Assembly: GCA_902558225.1 (NCBI GenBank)
Contig: CACEDG010000003.1
Location: 1 to 64,000, forward strand
DNA length: 64,000 nucleotides
Reading direction: 5' to 3'
Source: an uncultured Pelagibacteraceae bacterium
GTDB lineage: Bacteria > Pseudomonadota > Alphaproteobacteria > Pelagibacterales > Pelagibacteraceae
Shown here piece after piece: positions 55,280 through 64,000 of this stretch (positions are counted from its first letter, which is position 1; every line of letters starts with the position of its first letter). The notes beneath the pieces are model-generated. The model was not told the origin of the DNA. It was given only the letters and a program-made list of their open reading frames with translations, and ran no database searches. The position numbers were made by a program, and so were the translations under genes.

Positions 55280-56558
55280 AATATCCATATTTTTTTAGTC
55301 TTACATCTCCAGTTCTAGCATGGGCTTCCATTCCTTCATATCTAGATATTCTTGCAGCAGCAGCACCAACTAGTTCTGTAGATTCTTTGGTCATTCTTTG
55401 AAAACTTAAAGTTTTAATAAACTTACCAACAAATAAACCTCCGGTATATCTACCAGCTCCTTTAGTTGGTAAAATGTGGTTTGTGCCTGAACATTTATCT
55501 CCGTAAGCAACAGTAGTTTCCTCACCGACAAATAGTGATCCGTAATTTGTTAATCGTTCGTGGAACCATTTTAAATTTTCTGTTTGAACTTCTAAATGCT
55601 CTGGAGCGTATTCATCACTAATTTTTACGATCTCTTCATCTGTGTCACAAAGAATAACCTCACCGTAATCTCTCCAAGCCGCCTCCGCACTAGTTCTTGG
55701 AATCTCTGGTAACTCTGCAATTAACTCTGGAACTCTTTTCATAACTTTTTCAGCTAATTCTTTACTAGTTGTATACAGCCAACATGGAGAATTATAACCA
55801 TGTTCAGCTTGACCTACCAAATCAACAGCAACTATTTCTGGATCAGCTTTTGCATCAGCAATAATTCCAATTTCAGTTGGACCTGCAAACAAATCAATAC
55901 CTACTTTGCCATATAAAATTCTTTTTGCTTCAGCAACAAACTGGTTTCCTGGACCAACAATTATATCTGCTGGAGGGTTTTTAAATAATCCATTAGTCAT
56001 TGCAGCAATCGCAGGAACACCACCTAGGTTTAAAATTACATCTGCACCACAAAGATCAGCAGTGTAAACAATAGTAGGGTGGGCACCAATACCTTCTTTT
56101 GGTGGACTACAAGCAATAATATTTTTAACACCAGCAACTTTGGCTGTCGTAACACTCATTACAGCAGAGGCGATATGAGCATATCTCCCTCCAGGTATGT
56201 AGCACCCTGCAGTATTGACGGGAACTAATTTTTGACCTGCATACAAACCATCGGATAATTCCACTTCAAAGTCTTGTCCGTAATTTTTAAGTTGAGCTTC
56301 AGCAAATTTTCTTACTCGATCAAATGAAAACTGAATATCGTCTTTAGTTTTTTGATCTAAAGTTTTTTTAATTTCTTCAATTCTCTCTTTTGAAATAATG
56401 ATTTCACCATCATATTTGTCAAACTTCTTTGTTAAATCAACACAACCCTGTTCTTTTGTGCTCTCAATATCTTTTAATAAATCTTGAACGATTCCTGTTG
56501 TTTTATTGTCGTCTGTTGACGATGTTTTTGGAGATTTTTTTAAATACGTGATTGCCAT
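55272..56558 (-). CDS. Histidinol dehydrogenase family protein; HpsN (sulfopropanediol dehydrogenase)-like
   Basis: YIPGGRYAHIASAVMSVTTAKVAGV and GEETTVAYGDKCSGTNHILPTKGAGRYTGGLFVGKF, closer to my recollection of HpsN than of biosynthetic HisD. Confidence 0.8.
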   Translation of the reverse strand: MAITYLKKSPKTSSTDDNKTTGIVQDLLKDIESTKEQGCVDLTKKFDKYDGEIIISKERIEEIKKTLDQKTKDDIQFSFDRVRKFAEAQLKNYGQDFEVELSDGLYAGQKLVPVNTAGCYIPGGRYAHIASAVMSVTTAKVAGVKNIIACSPPKEGIGAHPTIVYTADLCGADVILNLGGVPAIAAMTNGLFKNPPADIIVGPGNQFVAEAKRILYGKVGIDLFAGPTEIGIIADAKADPEIVAVDLVGQAEHGYNSPCWLYTTSKELAEKVMKRVPELIAELPEIPRTSAEAAWRDYGEVILCDTDEEIVKISDEYAPEHLEVQTENLKWFHERLTNYGSLFVGEETTVAYGDKCSGTNHILPTKGAGRYTGGLFVGKFIKTLSFQRMTKESTELVGAAAARISRYEGMEAHARTGDVRLKKYGYSN

Positions 56559-56619
56559 ATTATTTGTTTGTTATTGTTGAATTATTTAAGACAATTTCAA
56601 TTTTATTGCAATCAAACAA

Positions 56620-57531
56620 TTAATCTAAAGCTACAACGGCAGCTGCAATTGATGCCAATCTTGCCGGTGCATCATCAGATCTGCTGGTAATTACAACTGG
56701 AACTTTTCCACCAACAACAACTCCAGCAGCACATGCTCCACAAAAATAAATAAGCATCTTAACCAATCCATTTCCTGTTTCTACACTTGGTACTAATAGA
56801 ACGTCAGCCATGCCCGCGACCTCATTTTTAATTCCCTTAATAGATGCTGATTTTTTGGAGATACTATTGTCGAATGCTAGTGGGCCAAAAACATCAGCAT
56901 TAAGATTTTCTTTCTTAGCAAGTTTTGTTATTTCGTCTGCATCTAAAGAACTTGGCACACTATCCAACACCTCCTCAGTAGCAGACAATATTGCAATCTT
57001 TGGTCTTTCAATTCCAATTCTATTAGAAAAATTAATAACATTTTTAAGTATATGCATTTTTGTTTTTACATTGGGTAATACATTTAATGCTCCATCAGTT
57101 ATTATGAGTGGTTTATCCTCTTTATCTAACGTCATGTGCCAAATGTGACTTAATCTAGTTTTTCCTAATAAATGATATTCTCTTTTAAGGACTTCTTTCA
57201 TTAAAACGTCAGTATGAATATGCCCTTTTACGATAATTCTAATTTTTTTATCACTTGCAAGTTTTGCAGCAATAGCAGCAGTATTATTTTCTATTGGCTC
57301 ATGAATAATTTCATATTTTGAAATATCCCACTTAAGATCTTGTGCACATTTTACTATTTCACTCTTATCTCCTATAAAAATTGGTTCAATCAAATTTTCG
57401 TTTACAGCATCTTGAACGGAAAGCATTGGTAAAGGTTTCCCTGCATTAACTATACCTGCTTTTACACCTTTTTTTTTATGTGCAGCGTTTAAAAGATTAT
57501 TAGGACAAACAATTTCTTTATTTGAAAGCAT
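56620..57531 (-). CDS. Phosphate acetyl/butyryltransferase family protein
   Basis: Ptb/Pta-like: IVKGHIHTDVLMKEVL, ITDGALNVLPN, GMADVLLVPSVETGNGLVKML. Confidence 0.85.
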   Translation of the reverse strand: MLSNKEIVCPNNLLNAAHKKKGVKAGIVNAGKPLPMLSVQDAVNENLIEPIFIGDKSEIVKCAQDLKWDISKYEIIHEPIENNTAAIAAKLASDKKIRIIVKGHIHTDVLMKEVLKREYHLLGKTRLSHIWHMTLDKEDKPLIITDGALNVLPNVKTKMHILKNVINFSNRIGIERPKIAILSATEEVLDSVPSSLDADEITKLAKKENLNADVFGPLAFDNSISKKSASIKGIKNEVAGMADVLLVPSVETGNGLVKMLIYFCGACAAGVVVGGKVPVVITSRSDDAPARLASIAAAVVALD

Positions 57532-57533
57532 AT

Positions 57534-58574
57534 TTAATTTTTTAAATTTTCTAAATCTCTTTTGGTTATTTCAGAAATTTTTATCTCTTTTTTTGAATTT
57601 AATTTAAATCTTTGATATTTATTTTGACCAGGATACATAATTTCTTTTATTCCTTTTATTTTTGGTAATCGTTTAACTTTCTTAATATTATCTTTTATTC
57701 TTTTATTGAAATCTTTTACAAATAAATTTGTTTTAAATGTGATAAACAGGTGTCCAATATTTTGTGGGCCAGTAAAATCATCAAAAGGATCTTTTACTCT
57801 TCCTGCATGATTACCGCCTGTTAAAACACCACTTAATATATCTACCATCCAAGCTAAACCGGAACCCCTAAAACTTGCAATGGGTAATTGAACACCTTTT
57901 AAAGCCTTTTTGGCATTTGTTGTTGGTTTACCAAATCGATCTAAAGCAACTCCATCTGGTATCTTTTTATTATTTCTTGCAGCAACTCTAATCTTACCTC
58001 TATTTATCATTGATATCGAAGTGTCCAAAATAAAAGGGATTTTTGAGCTGGTGGGTGTTCCAAAACAAATTGGGTTCGTGCCAAACAAACTTTTTAATGC
58101 ACCATGGGGAGCAATAGCAGGGGGTGCATTTGTATAAATCATTGTAATCAAATTTTTTTTTACAGCTTGCTCAGCGTAATAACCTGATAAGCCATAATGA
58201 CCACTATTTTTAACAGCCACCAAACCGATACCAGTCTTTTTTGCATTTTGAATTGCTTTTTTAATTGCAACGTCTGCAGCAACAAAACCAATACTATCGT
58301 CAGCATCTATATGAGAGATTGATTGAGATATTTTTTTTATCTTTATTTTAGGTTTAGGATTAATTAATTTTTTAGAAATTCGATCACAATACATTTTCAA
58401 TCGTGATAACCCATGACCATATGCACCAACTAATTCTGCATTTATTAGTGCATTAGCAGATATTAAAGAATGTTTATTACTCAAGCCAAATTTTTGAAAA
58501 ATATTGATTATCTCTTTTTTTAATTTTTCAGTTCTCAATTTAACCTTTCCCACGCCAAGGTATTGTTTTATCAA
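57534..58574 (-). CDS. LDH2/MDH2-family dehydrogenase (malate/lactate/sulfolactate dehydrogenase-like)
   Basis: VAVKNSGHYGLSGYYAEQA, APHGALKSLFGTNPICFGTP, GSGLAWMVDILSGVLTGG; true start may be internal. Confidence 0.85.
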   Translation of the reverse strand: MIKQYLGVGKVKLRTEKLKKEIINIFQKFGLSNKHSLISANALINAELVGAYGHGLSRLKMYCDRISKKLINPKPKIKIKKISQSISHIDADDSIGFVAADVAIKKAIQNAKKTGIGLVAVKNSGHYGLSGYYAEQAVKKNLITMIYTNAPPAIAPHGALKSLFGTNPICFGTPTSSKIPFILDTSISMINRGKIRVAARNNKKIPDGVALDRFGKPTTNAKKALKGVQLPIASFRGSGLAWMVDILSGVLTGGNHAGRVKDPFDDFTGPQNIGHLFITFKTNLFVKDFNKRIKDNIKKVKRLPKIKGIKEIMYPGQNKYQRFKLNSKKEIKISEITKRDLENLKN

Positions 58575-60462
58575 TTATTTTTCTTAAAGTTATGTCAAAC
58601 AAAAGACCAAGCATACCCATTATGAATATCGTGATCCAAATAACTTCATATTGAAAATATTTTTTTGCTACATTCTCAACAAAACCAATACCCGTAGTTC
58701 CTGCTAAGAACTCTGCAGCTACTAAAGTTCCCCAGCACATACCAACAGCAACTCTTATTCCAGTTAATATCTCTGGAAGAGAGTTGGGAAAAATGACGTA
58801 TCTTAATATTTGTTTTTTTGAAGCGCCTAAAGAGTGAGCTGCATGAATTTTTGATAATTGAGTTCCTGATGCCCCAGCTCTTGCCGAAATAATCATAATA
58901 GATAATGAAACCATAAATAATAAGAAAACTTTACCCGTATTATCAATTCCTAAAACGGAAATAATAAGAGGAGCCCAAGCTAAAGGAGGAACTGGTCTGT
59001 AAAGTTCAATTAATGGATCAAAAAAACCTTTAGCAAATCTATTTAAACCCATGAATAAACCTAGGGGGACGCCAATAAGTATTCCAAAAACCAATCCTAA
59101 AAATACTCTCAAAAAAGAATCCCAAATATGACCATAAGGTACAGGCACTTTAAATAACTCAAAGTCGCCAGTGACAACTTTAAGTACGTAGCCCTTAAAG
59201 TTTTGTTTCACTATTCCTTCTTTAGTATGAACTGGGTAATCACCTGGAAGGATATCAGCTATCCAATCTGGTAAAAGAAAACCAATCATCTTACTTACAT
59301 CAACCATATCTATCCATAAAAGAGGAATGTCTTTGTAGCCTACACTGGGTTTCAACATAAGTACGAACTTGTTAAAAGTATCTGAAGGTTTTGGAAGCCA
59401 TCGACCTGAGCCTTGCTCAGAACAACTTGGACCACTTGCAACAATTGTTCCTGCTGGAAATAAAAAAATATCAATGAACCTTAAACCACCCTGAGCTTCC
59501 TTTTGTGCAACATCAAATTTAATAATTGCATTTTGCATTTTATCTAATGCTTTAGGGGGGTATATGCTGGCAAATTCTATTCTTCTTGCAATCTTAACAA
59601 TATTTTTTGCATAATTTGAAGATAGGTCTTCACTATCTAAATCTTTTCTATAAGATTTAATTTCATCTTTAAGCTCTTTAATATGATTTTTGAATTCTGG
59701 ATTATGATTTCTTAATTTAAAAAATTCATCGCTTATCAAATTTAATTCTTTAGCAGCTGTATGAAATTTTAAACCTCTATCTGTTGCAGGAATTAATGGC
59801 ACCTCTATTGTATTTTCTATAGATCCAGTTCCTGCACTTACTTTAACTATACCCCATCCACCTTCCTCACCTACAGCTCTTTGTCTTTCACTATATTGTT
59901 GTTCCGTTTCAAAAGGATAATCAGGTTTCTTAAAATTCTCAGTTAAAAGATTTATCTTACCGGTGATATCATCAATTTTTTGTTTTGTTTCAATTTCAAG
60001 TAAGTCTTCATTAGTTAGTAAAGGAATTAATTGGCTAGTTTTATTTACATAGCTAGCAAGGATTGTTTTTTGTTGACCATTTAATTCATCAGAAGTTTGT
60101 ATTTCTTCCAGGATTTGTTGAAGATTTTTATTCTCTTTTTTTATTTGAGAAGTGCTTTTAAATTCTCTTTCTTCAATTGGAAATTGATATTTTAAACCTA
60201 ATAACGAGTCATTAACTTTAGCTACTTGGCAAAGTTCATTAGCAGATTTTGGATAAAATCCCTTTGCGATATCCCATGAATAATAAAGCCATACTAAAAG
60301 AAGAAAACTACTTCCAACTATGATCCAATGCGTACCGCCTTTTGCTCTTTCAGGATTTCCAAAAACTGCATCAACTTTTTCAGTTCTTATTAATCGTCTC
60401 CCATAAAGAATACATCCAATAACAGCAAAAAAAATTAAAAAAGTTACTATTTGAGTTAACAT
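58540..60462 (-). CDS. TauC/SsuC-like ABC permease with a long N-terminal extension
   Basis: Permease core confined to the C-terminal third (WDSFLRVFLGLVFGILIGVPLGLFMG..., EAA-type loop HAAHSLGASKKQILRYVIFPNSLPEIL). Confidence 0.88.
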   Translation of the reverse strand: MLTQIVTFLIFFAVIGCILYGRRLIRTEKVDAVFGNPERAKGGTHWIIVGSSFLLLVWLYYSWDIAKGFYPKSANELCQVAKVNDSLLGLKYQFPIEEREFKSTSQIKKENKNLQQILEEIQTSDELNGQQKTILASYVNKTSQLIPLLTNEDLLEIETKQKIDDITGKINLLTENFKKPDYPFETEQQYSERQRAVGEEGGWGIVKVSAGTGSIENTIEVPLIPATDRGLKFHTAAKELNLISDEFFKLRNHNPEFKNHIKELKDEIKSYRKDLDSEDLSSNYAKNIVKIARRIEFASIYPPKALDKMQNAIIKFDVAQKEAQGGLRFIDIFLFPAGTIVASGPSCSEQGSGRWLPKPSDTFNKFVLMLKPSVGYKDIPLLWIDMVDVSKMIGFLLPDWIADILPGDYPVHTKEGIVKQNFKGYVLKVVTGDFELFKVPVPYGHIWDSFLRVFLGLVFGILIGVPLGLFMGLNRFAKGFFDPLIELYRPVPPLAWAPLIISVLGIDNTGKVFLLFMVSLSIMIISARAGASGTQLSKIHAAHSLGASKKQILRYVIFPNSLPEILTGIRVAVGMCWGTLVAAEFLAGTTGIGFVENVAKKYFQYEVIWITIFIMGMLGLLFDITLRKIIDKTIPWRGKG

Positions 60463-61260
60463 CTAATTTTCTTTCCCCATTATTTCTTCTTCCATATTCC
60501 AAATCATTTCTAAAATTTCTTCTCGTTTTGCAGAAAAATCTTTATTTTTTTTTATTTCTCTTAAATCCTCCTTCAAGCCCATTGACGCAAAGGGAAGATT
60601 ATATTCTTTATGTATTCGTCCTGGCCTTGGAGCCATTACATATAATCTTTCACCAAGTAATAAAGCTTCTTCAACAGAGTGAGTAATTAGTATGATTGTT
60701 TTTCCGGTTTCTTTCCAAATTTTAAGAACTAACGATTGCATTTTTTCTCTGGTTAATGCATCAAGTGCCCCCAATGGTTCATCCATAAGAATTAAATCTG
60801 GATCATTTATCAAACATCTAGCAAGCGCAACTCTCTGCTGCATTCCTCCTGATAATTGATATGTTGGGGTATTTCCAAATCCTTTAAGCCCAACTATTTC
60901 TAACCATTCATCAACTTTATTTTGTGTTTTGATTGGATCCTCATTTTTCATTCTTAGTCCAAAGTTCACATTTTCGGCGACTGTTAACCACTCAAACAAA
61001 GCACCTTGTTGAAAGACCATTCCTCTTTCAACTCCAGGGCCATCTATTTCTTTATTATTTAAAGTTATAACTCCTGAAGTTGGTCTGATAAATCCTGCTG
61101 TTATATTTAGTAAAGTTGTTTTTCCGCACCCAGAAGGACCTAATACGGTAAGGAGCTCTCCTTTTTTAAGAGTAAAATTTAAATCTTTCAATGCATGAAC
61201 TGTTTCTCCTTTAGGAGTTTTAAAAATCATATTTAGGTTTTGAGAAACTAAATCACTCAT
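60463..61260 (-). CDS. TauB/SsuB-like ABC ATP-binding protein
   Basis: GPSGCGKTTLLN, LSGGMQQRVALARCL, LILMDEPLGALDALTR. Confidence 0.93.
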   Translation of the reverse strand: MSDLVSQNLNMIFKTPKGETVHALKDLNFTLKKGELLTVLGPSGCGKTTLLNITAGFIRPTSGVITLNNKEIDGPGVERGMVFQQGALFEWLTVAENVNFGLRMKNEDPIKTQNKVDEWLEIVGLKGFGNTPTYQLSGGMQQRVALARCLINDPDLILMDEPLGALDALTREKMQSLVLKIWKETGKTIILITHSVEEALLLGERLYVMAPRPGRIHKEYNLPFASMGLKEDLREIKKNKDFSAKREEILEMIWNMEEEIMGKEN

Positions 61261-61291
61261 AAAAGACTTTATATTAGAATTTCTTATAAAA

Positions 61292-61327
61292 AAATAGGCA
61301 CCAATTTATACAAATTGGCGCCTATTT
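61292..61327 (-). terminator. Intercistronic hairpin with T-tract between tauA-like and tauB-like genes
   Basis: AAATAGGC(A)CCAATTT-ATAC-AAATTGG(C)GCCTATTT: 15 of 16 paired; minus strand continues TTTTTTTATAAG. Confidence 0.8.
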
Positions 61328-61347
61328 AAATTTTATCTACCTTTAGA

Positions 61348-62289
61348 TTATAAAGGTAAGAAACTTGTGTCTACGTTTCCTCTTGGTGTTCCCATTCCTT
61401 TTAAGAATGCATCAAGATTTCCGCTTTCCATTGACTCTTTTGTTTCTTCTGGAGTAAGGAATTTAAATCCACTTAAAGTTTCTTTCATGTCTGCAACTTT
61501 CATTTCAGAAGCTTTTGACATAGAGTTCATATCACTTTTTCCAGCTCTATATCTAGCATTTGCTTCATGAGTTACTTCGATAAAAGTTCTTAGCATTCCA
61601 GGATTTTCCTTCATAAACTTTGTGGTTACAGAAGTAATATCTATTCCTAAAATACCAGCGTCTCTAGCTTCTTGAACTGTAAGCAATCTAGATCCAACAG
61701 CAGTTGCAGCTTTAATAGAGTTACCACCAAATAAACATGCCATCACAACATCACCACTTACTAAAGCAGCAGCTCCTTCTTCAGGATCCATTTGAATAAT
61801 ATCCATCTTTTTTCTATCAGCTCCAACAACCTTCATACTTTCATCAAAAACATACTCTGCCATTGTTCCAAGCGGAACAGCAACTTTTTTACCTTCTAAC
61901 TCAGTAGCATTTGCCTTTGTAATACCAGATGCATTAGATGTTACACATGTTGTACCACCCATTCCGTATTCCATTGCAATATCAACAAGTTTGATAGGTG
62001 CTTTAGATTTTACAGCATTTATGAAAGGAACTAAACCTTGAGAGTATGAGATATCAATATCTCCAGCCAGCATAGCATCAGTCATTGCTCCACCATTTGT
62101 GAAGTTTGTCCACTTCACTGGAACTCCTAGAGCTTTAGCAAAGTTTTTTTTCATCATGTCCTCAAGATTAGGACTTGGCCATTCCAAAAAGTAAGCAACT
62201 CTTACTTCATTCGCAGCAGAATTAGCAACTGAGATTGATAGATTTAGAGCTACAAAACATCCAAGAATAAAACTAATTATTTTTTTCAT
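61348..62289 (-). CDS. TauA-like (NMT1/SsuA family) substrate-binding protein
   Basis: Signal peptide, EVRVAYFLEWPSPNLEDMMKKNFAKALGVPVKWTNFTNGGAMTDAMLAGDIDISYSQG. Confidence 0.9.
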   Translation of the reverse strand: MKKIISFILGCFVALNLSISVANSAANEVRVAYFLEWPSPNLEDMMKKNFAKALGVPVKWTNFTNGGAMTDAMLAGDIDISYSQGLVPFINAVKSKAPIKLVDIAMEYGMGGTTCVTSNASGITKANATELEGKKVAVPLGTMAEYVFDESMKVVGADRKKMDIIQMDPEEGAAALVSGDVVMACLFGGNSIKAATAVGSRLLTVQEARDAGILGIDITSVTTKFMKENPGMLRTFIEVTHEANARYRAGKSDMNSMSKASEMKVADMKETLSGFKFLTPEETKESMESGNLDAFLKGMGTPRGNVDTSFLPL

Positions 62290-62469
62290 TTAATCCTCTT
62301 AGTTGATTATTTATATGTGCTAAGTTTAAAATTAAATTGGTGGATAAGTAAAACAAAAAAGTGTCTAATTTGAATACAACTTTTAGTTGCGTCAATTATT
62401 TTGGTGGTTTATTAAGCTTAAGTAGTCTAAAGAATCTATAAAGCAATAAAATTAAAAACTAATTTACAT

Positions 62470-63816
62470 ATGAGCTCAGAAAAAAGAACATCAGTACCTA
62501 ATTCACTTAATGAACATTGGATGCCATTTACATCTAATAAGGATTTTAAAGAAAATCCAAAGTTGATCGTTGAGGCTAAAGGTGTTTATTTAAAAAACCA
62601 TCATGGTAAAACACAAATTGACGCGAGCTCTGGATTATTTTGTAATCCATTAGGACATGGCAGAAAAGAAATTATCGAAGCAATCACAAACCAATTAAAT
62701 ACCCTAGATTATTGCCAGCCTTTCCAACAAGGGTTTGGTGGATCATTTGAATTAGCAACAAGAATTTCAAAACACACACCAGGAAACTTGAATAAAATTT
62801 TTTATACTATATGTGGATCGACTGCGGTAGAGACTGCAATTAAAATTAGCATTGCTTACCATAAAGCAAGAGGAGAAGGTCAAAGATTTAGATTTGTTGG
62901 ACGAGAGCGTGCTTACCATGGAATGAATATTGGAGCAACATCAGTAGGTGGTATGATCAATAACGTTAAAGCATATGCAAGTGTATTGATGCCAGGTGTT
63001 GTTCACATGAGACATACACATCTAGATGAGCATAAATTTATTTCAGGTCAACCTGAAACAGGTGCTGAGATTGCTAATGACTTAGAGAGAATTTGTACTA
63101 ATTTCGGTTCTGAAAATATTGCAGCATGTATTGTTGAGCCTATTGCTGGCTCTACAGGTACTTTAGTCCCTCCAGTTGGATATTTGCAAAGACTTAGAGA
63201 ACTATGTGACAAACATAAAATACTTTTGATTTTTGATGAAGTTATTACTGGTTGGGGAAGAACTGGTTCAGCTTTTGGAGCTCAAGAATTTGGTGTAACA
63301 CCTGATATTATGACAATGGCAAAAGCAACAACGAATGGAATAGTTCCTTTTGGTGTAGTTGCCTGCAAAGAAGAAATTTATGATGCTGTAATGGATAATA
63401 CTCCAAAAGGTGCAATAGAACTATTTCATGGCTATACATATTCTGGGATTCCAGTTTCAGTAGCTGCAGCATTGGCTGTTCAAGATATTTTTGAAAAAGA
63501 AGACATTTTTAATCGAGCAAAAGAGCTTGCTCCTTATTTCCAAGAAGGTCTATTTTCTCTTAAAGATATTGACGTTGTAGATAATATTAGAGGTTATGGA
63601 ATGATGGGTGGGATAGATATTAAAACTGATGGAAGACCCGGTAAAGCAGGTTTAGCTACTTTCAAACATTGCTATGATGCAGGGGTAAATTTCAAAGCTA
63701 CTGGTGATTGCTTAATTATAGCACCAATGTTTATTTGTGAAAAAAAACATATTGATGAAATCATAGAAAAATTAAGAACTGGAATTACTAATTACGCAAA
63801 GAGTAAAAAGAATTAA
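62470..63816 (+). CDS. Class III omega-amino-acid:pyruvate aminotransferase (taurine/beta-alanine-type)
   Basis: EHWMPFTSNKDFKENPKLIVEAKGVYLKNHHGKTQIDASSGLFCNPLGHGRKEI, LIFDEVITGWGRTGSAFGAQEFGVTPDIMTMAKATTNG. Confidence 0.88.
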   Translation: MSSEKRTSVPNSLNEHWMPFTSNKDFKENPKLIVEAKGVYLKNHHGKTQIDASSGLFCNPLGHGRKEIIEAITNQLNTLDYCQPFQQGFGGSFELATRISKHTPGNLNKIFYTICGSTAVETAIKISIAYHKARGEGQRFRFVGRERAYHGMNIGATSVGGMINNVKAYASVLMPGVVHMRHTHLDEHKFISGQPETGAEIANDLERICTNFGSENIAACIVEPIAGSTGTLVPPVGYLQRLRELCDKHKILLIFDEVITGWGRTGSAFGAQEFGVTPDIMTMAKATTNGIVPFGVVACKEEIYDAVMDNTPKGAIELFHGYTYSGIPVSVAAALAVQDIFEKEDIFNRAKELAPYFQEGLFSLKDIDVVDNIRGYGMMGGIDIKTDGRPGKAGLATFKHCYDAGVNFKATGDCLIIAPMFICEKKHIDEIIEKLRTGITNYAKSKKN

Positions 63817-63825
63817 ATTTCGTTA

Positions 63826-64000
63826 ATGAGAATTGGCGTTCCTAAAGAAATAAAACCTCAAGAAAATAGAATTGGCCTGACACCGGATAGTGTAAAAACT
63901 CTCGTTTCAGAGGGTCATGAAGTTTTAGTTGAAAATAATGGAGGTTTTGAGGCAGGTTTTGACAATGATCAGTATAAAAATGCTGGTGCAAAAATTATAG
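63826..64000 (+). CDS. ald: Alanine dehydrogenase, N-terminal part (cut by window end)
   Basis: MRIGVPKEIKPQENRIGLTPDSVKTLVSEGHEVLVENNGGFEAGFDNDQY. Confidence 0.9.
   Translation, partial: MRIGVPKEIKPQENRIGLTPDSVKTLVSEGHEVLVENNGGFEAGFDNDQYKNAGAKII

Noticed and set aside
1-64000. CRISPR array, prophage, toxin-antitoxin, restriction or other defence system
   Set aside because: No regular direct repeats, integrase, phage structural or nuclease genes recognised

Overview
The window is an AT-rich, gene-dense bacterial chromosome segment. Gene content, tight spacing and order strongly suggest SAR11 / Pelagibacter-like Alphaproteobacteria; this is an inference, because no database was searched. I saw no rRNA, tRNA, CRISPR array, prophage or transposase. 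Main themes: (1) a methylated-amine and one-carbon block: double-length TMAO/betaine-type ABC permease with its ATPase, trimethylamine monooxygenase, formate-THF ligase and soxBDAG; (2) a DMSP block with dmdA and a short MetF-like protein, plus a dimethylglycine-dehydrogenase-like enzyme feeding etfBA and ETF-QO, and acuI with a LysR regulator; (3) an iron(III) ABC operon with a Fur-box-like palindrome array, an extra 56-aa Cys-motif ORF and a strong intercistronic hairpin; (4) an operon that looks dedicated to organosulfonates (tauABC-like, an LDH2/ComC-like dehydrogenase, a Pta/Ptb-like enzyme and an HpsN-like HisD homologue), divergent from an omega-amino-acid aminotransferase and ald. Less explained items: a four-gene dipeptidase / 553-aa / DUF3726-like / 52-aa CxxC cluster; an SMR pair lacking the canonical Glu14; a run of very small ORFs at 49-52 kb; a ~385-bp noncoding island of stacked and mutually exclusive hairpins; two genes broken by 1-nt indels at poly-A tracts; and several short ORFs missing from the ORF track.
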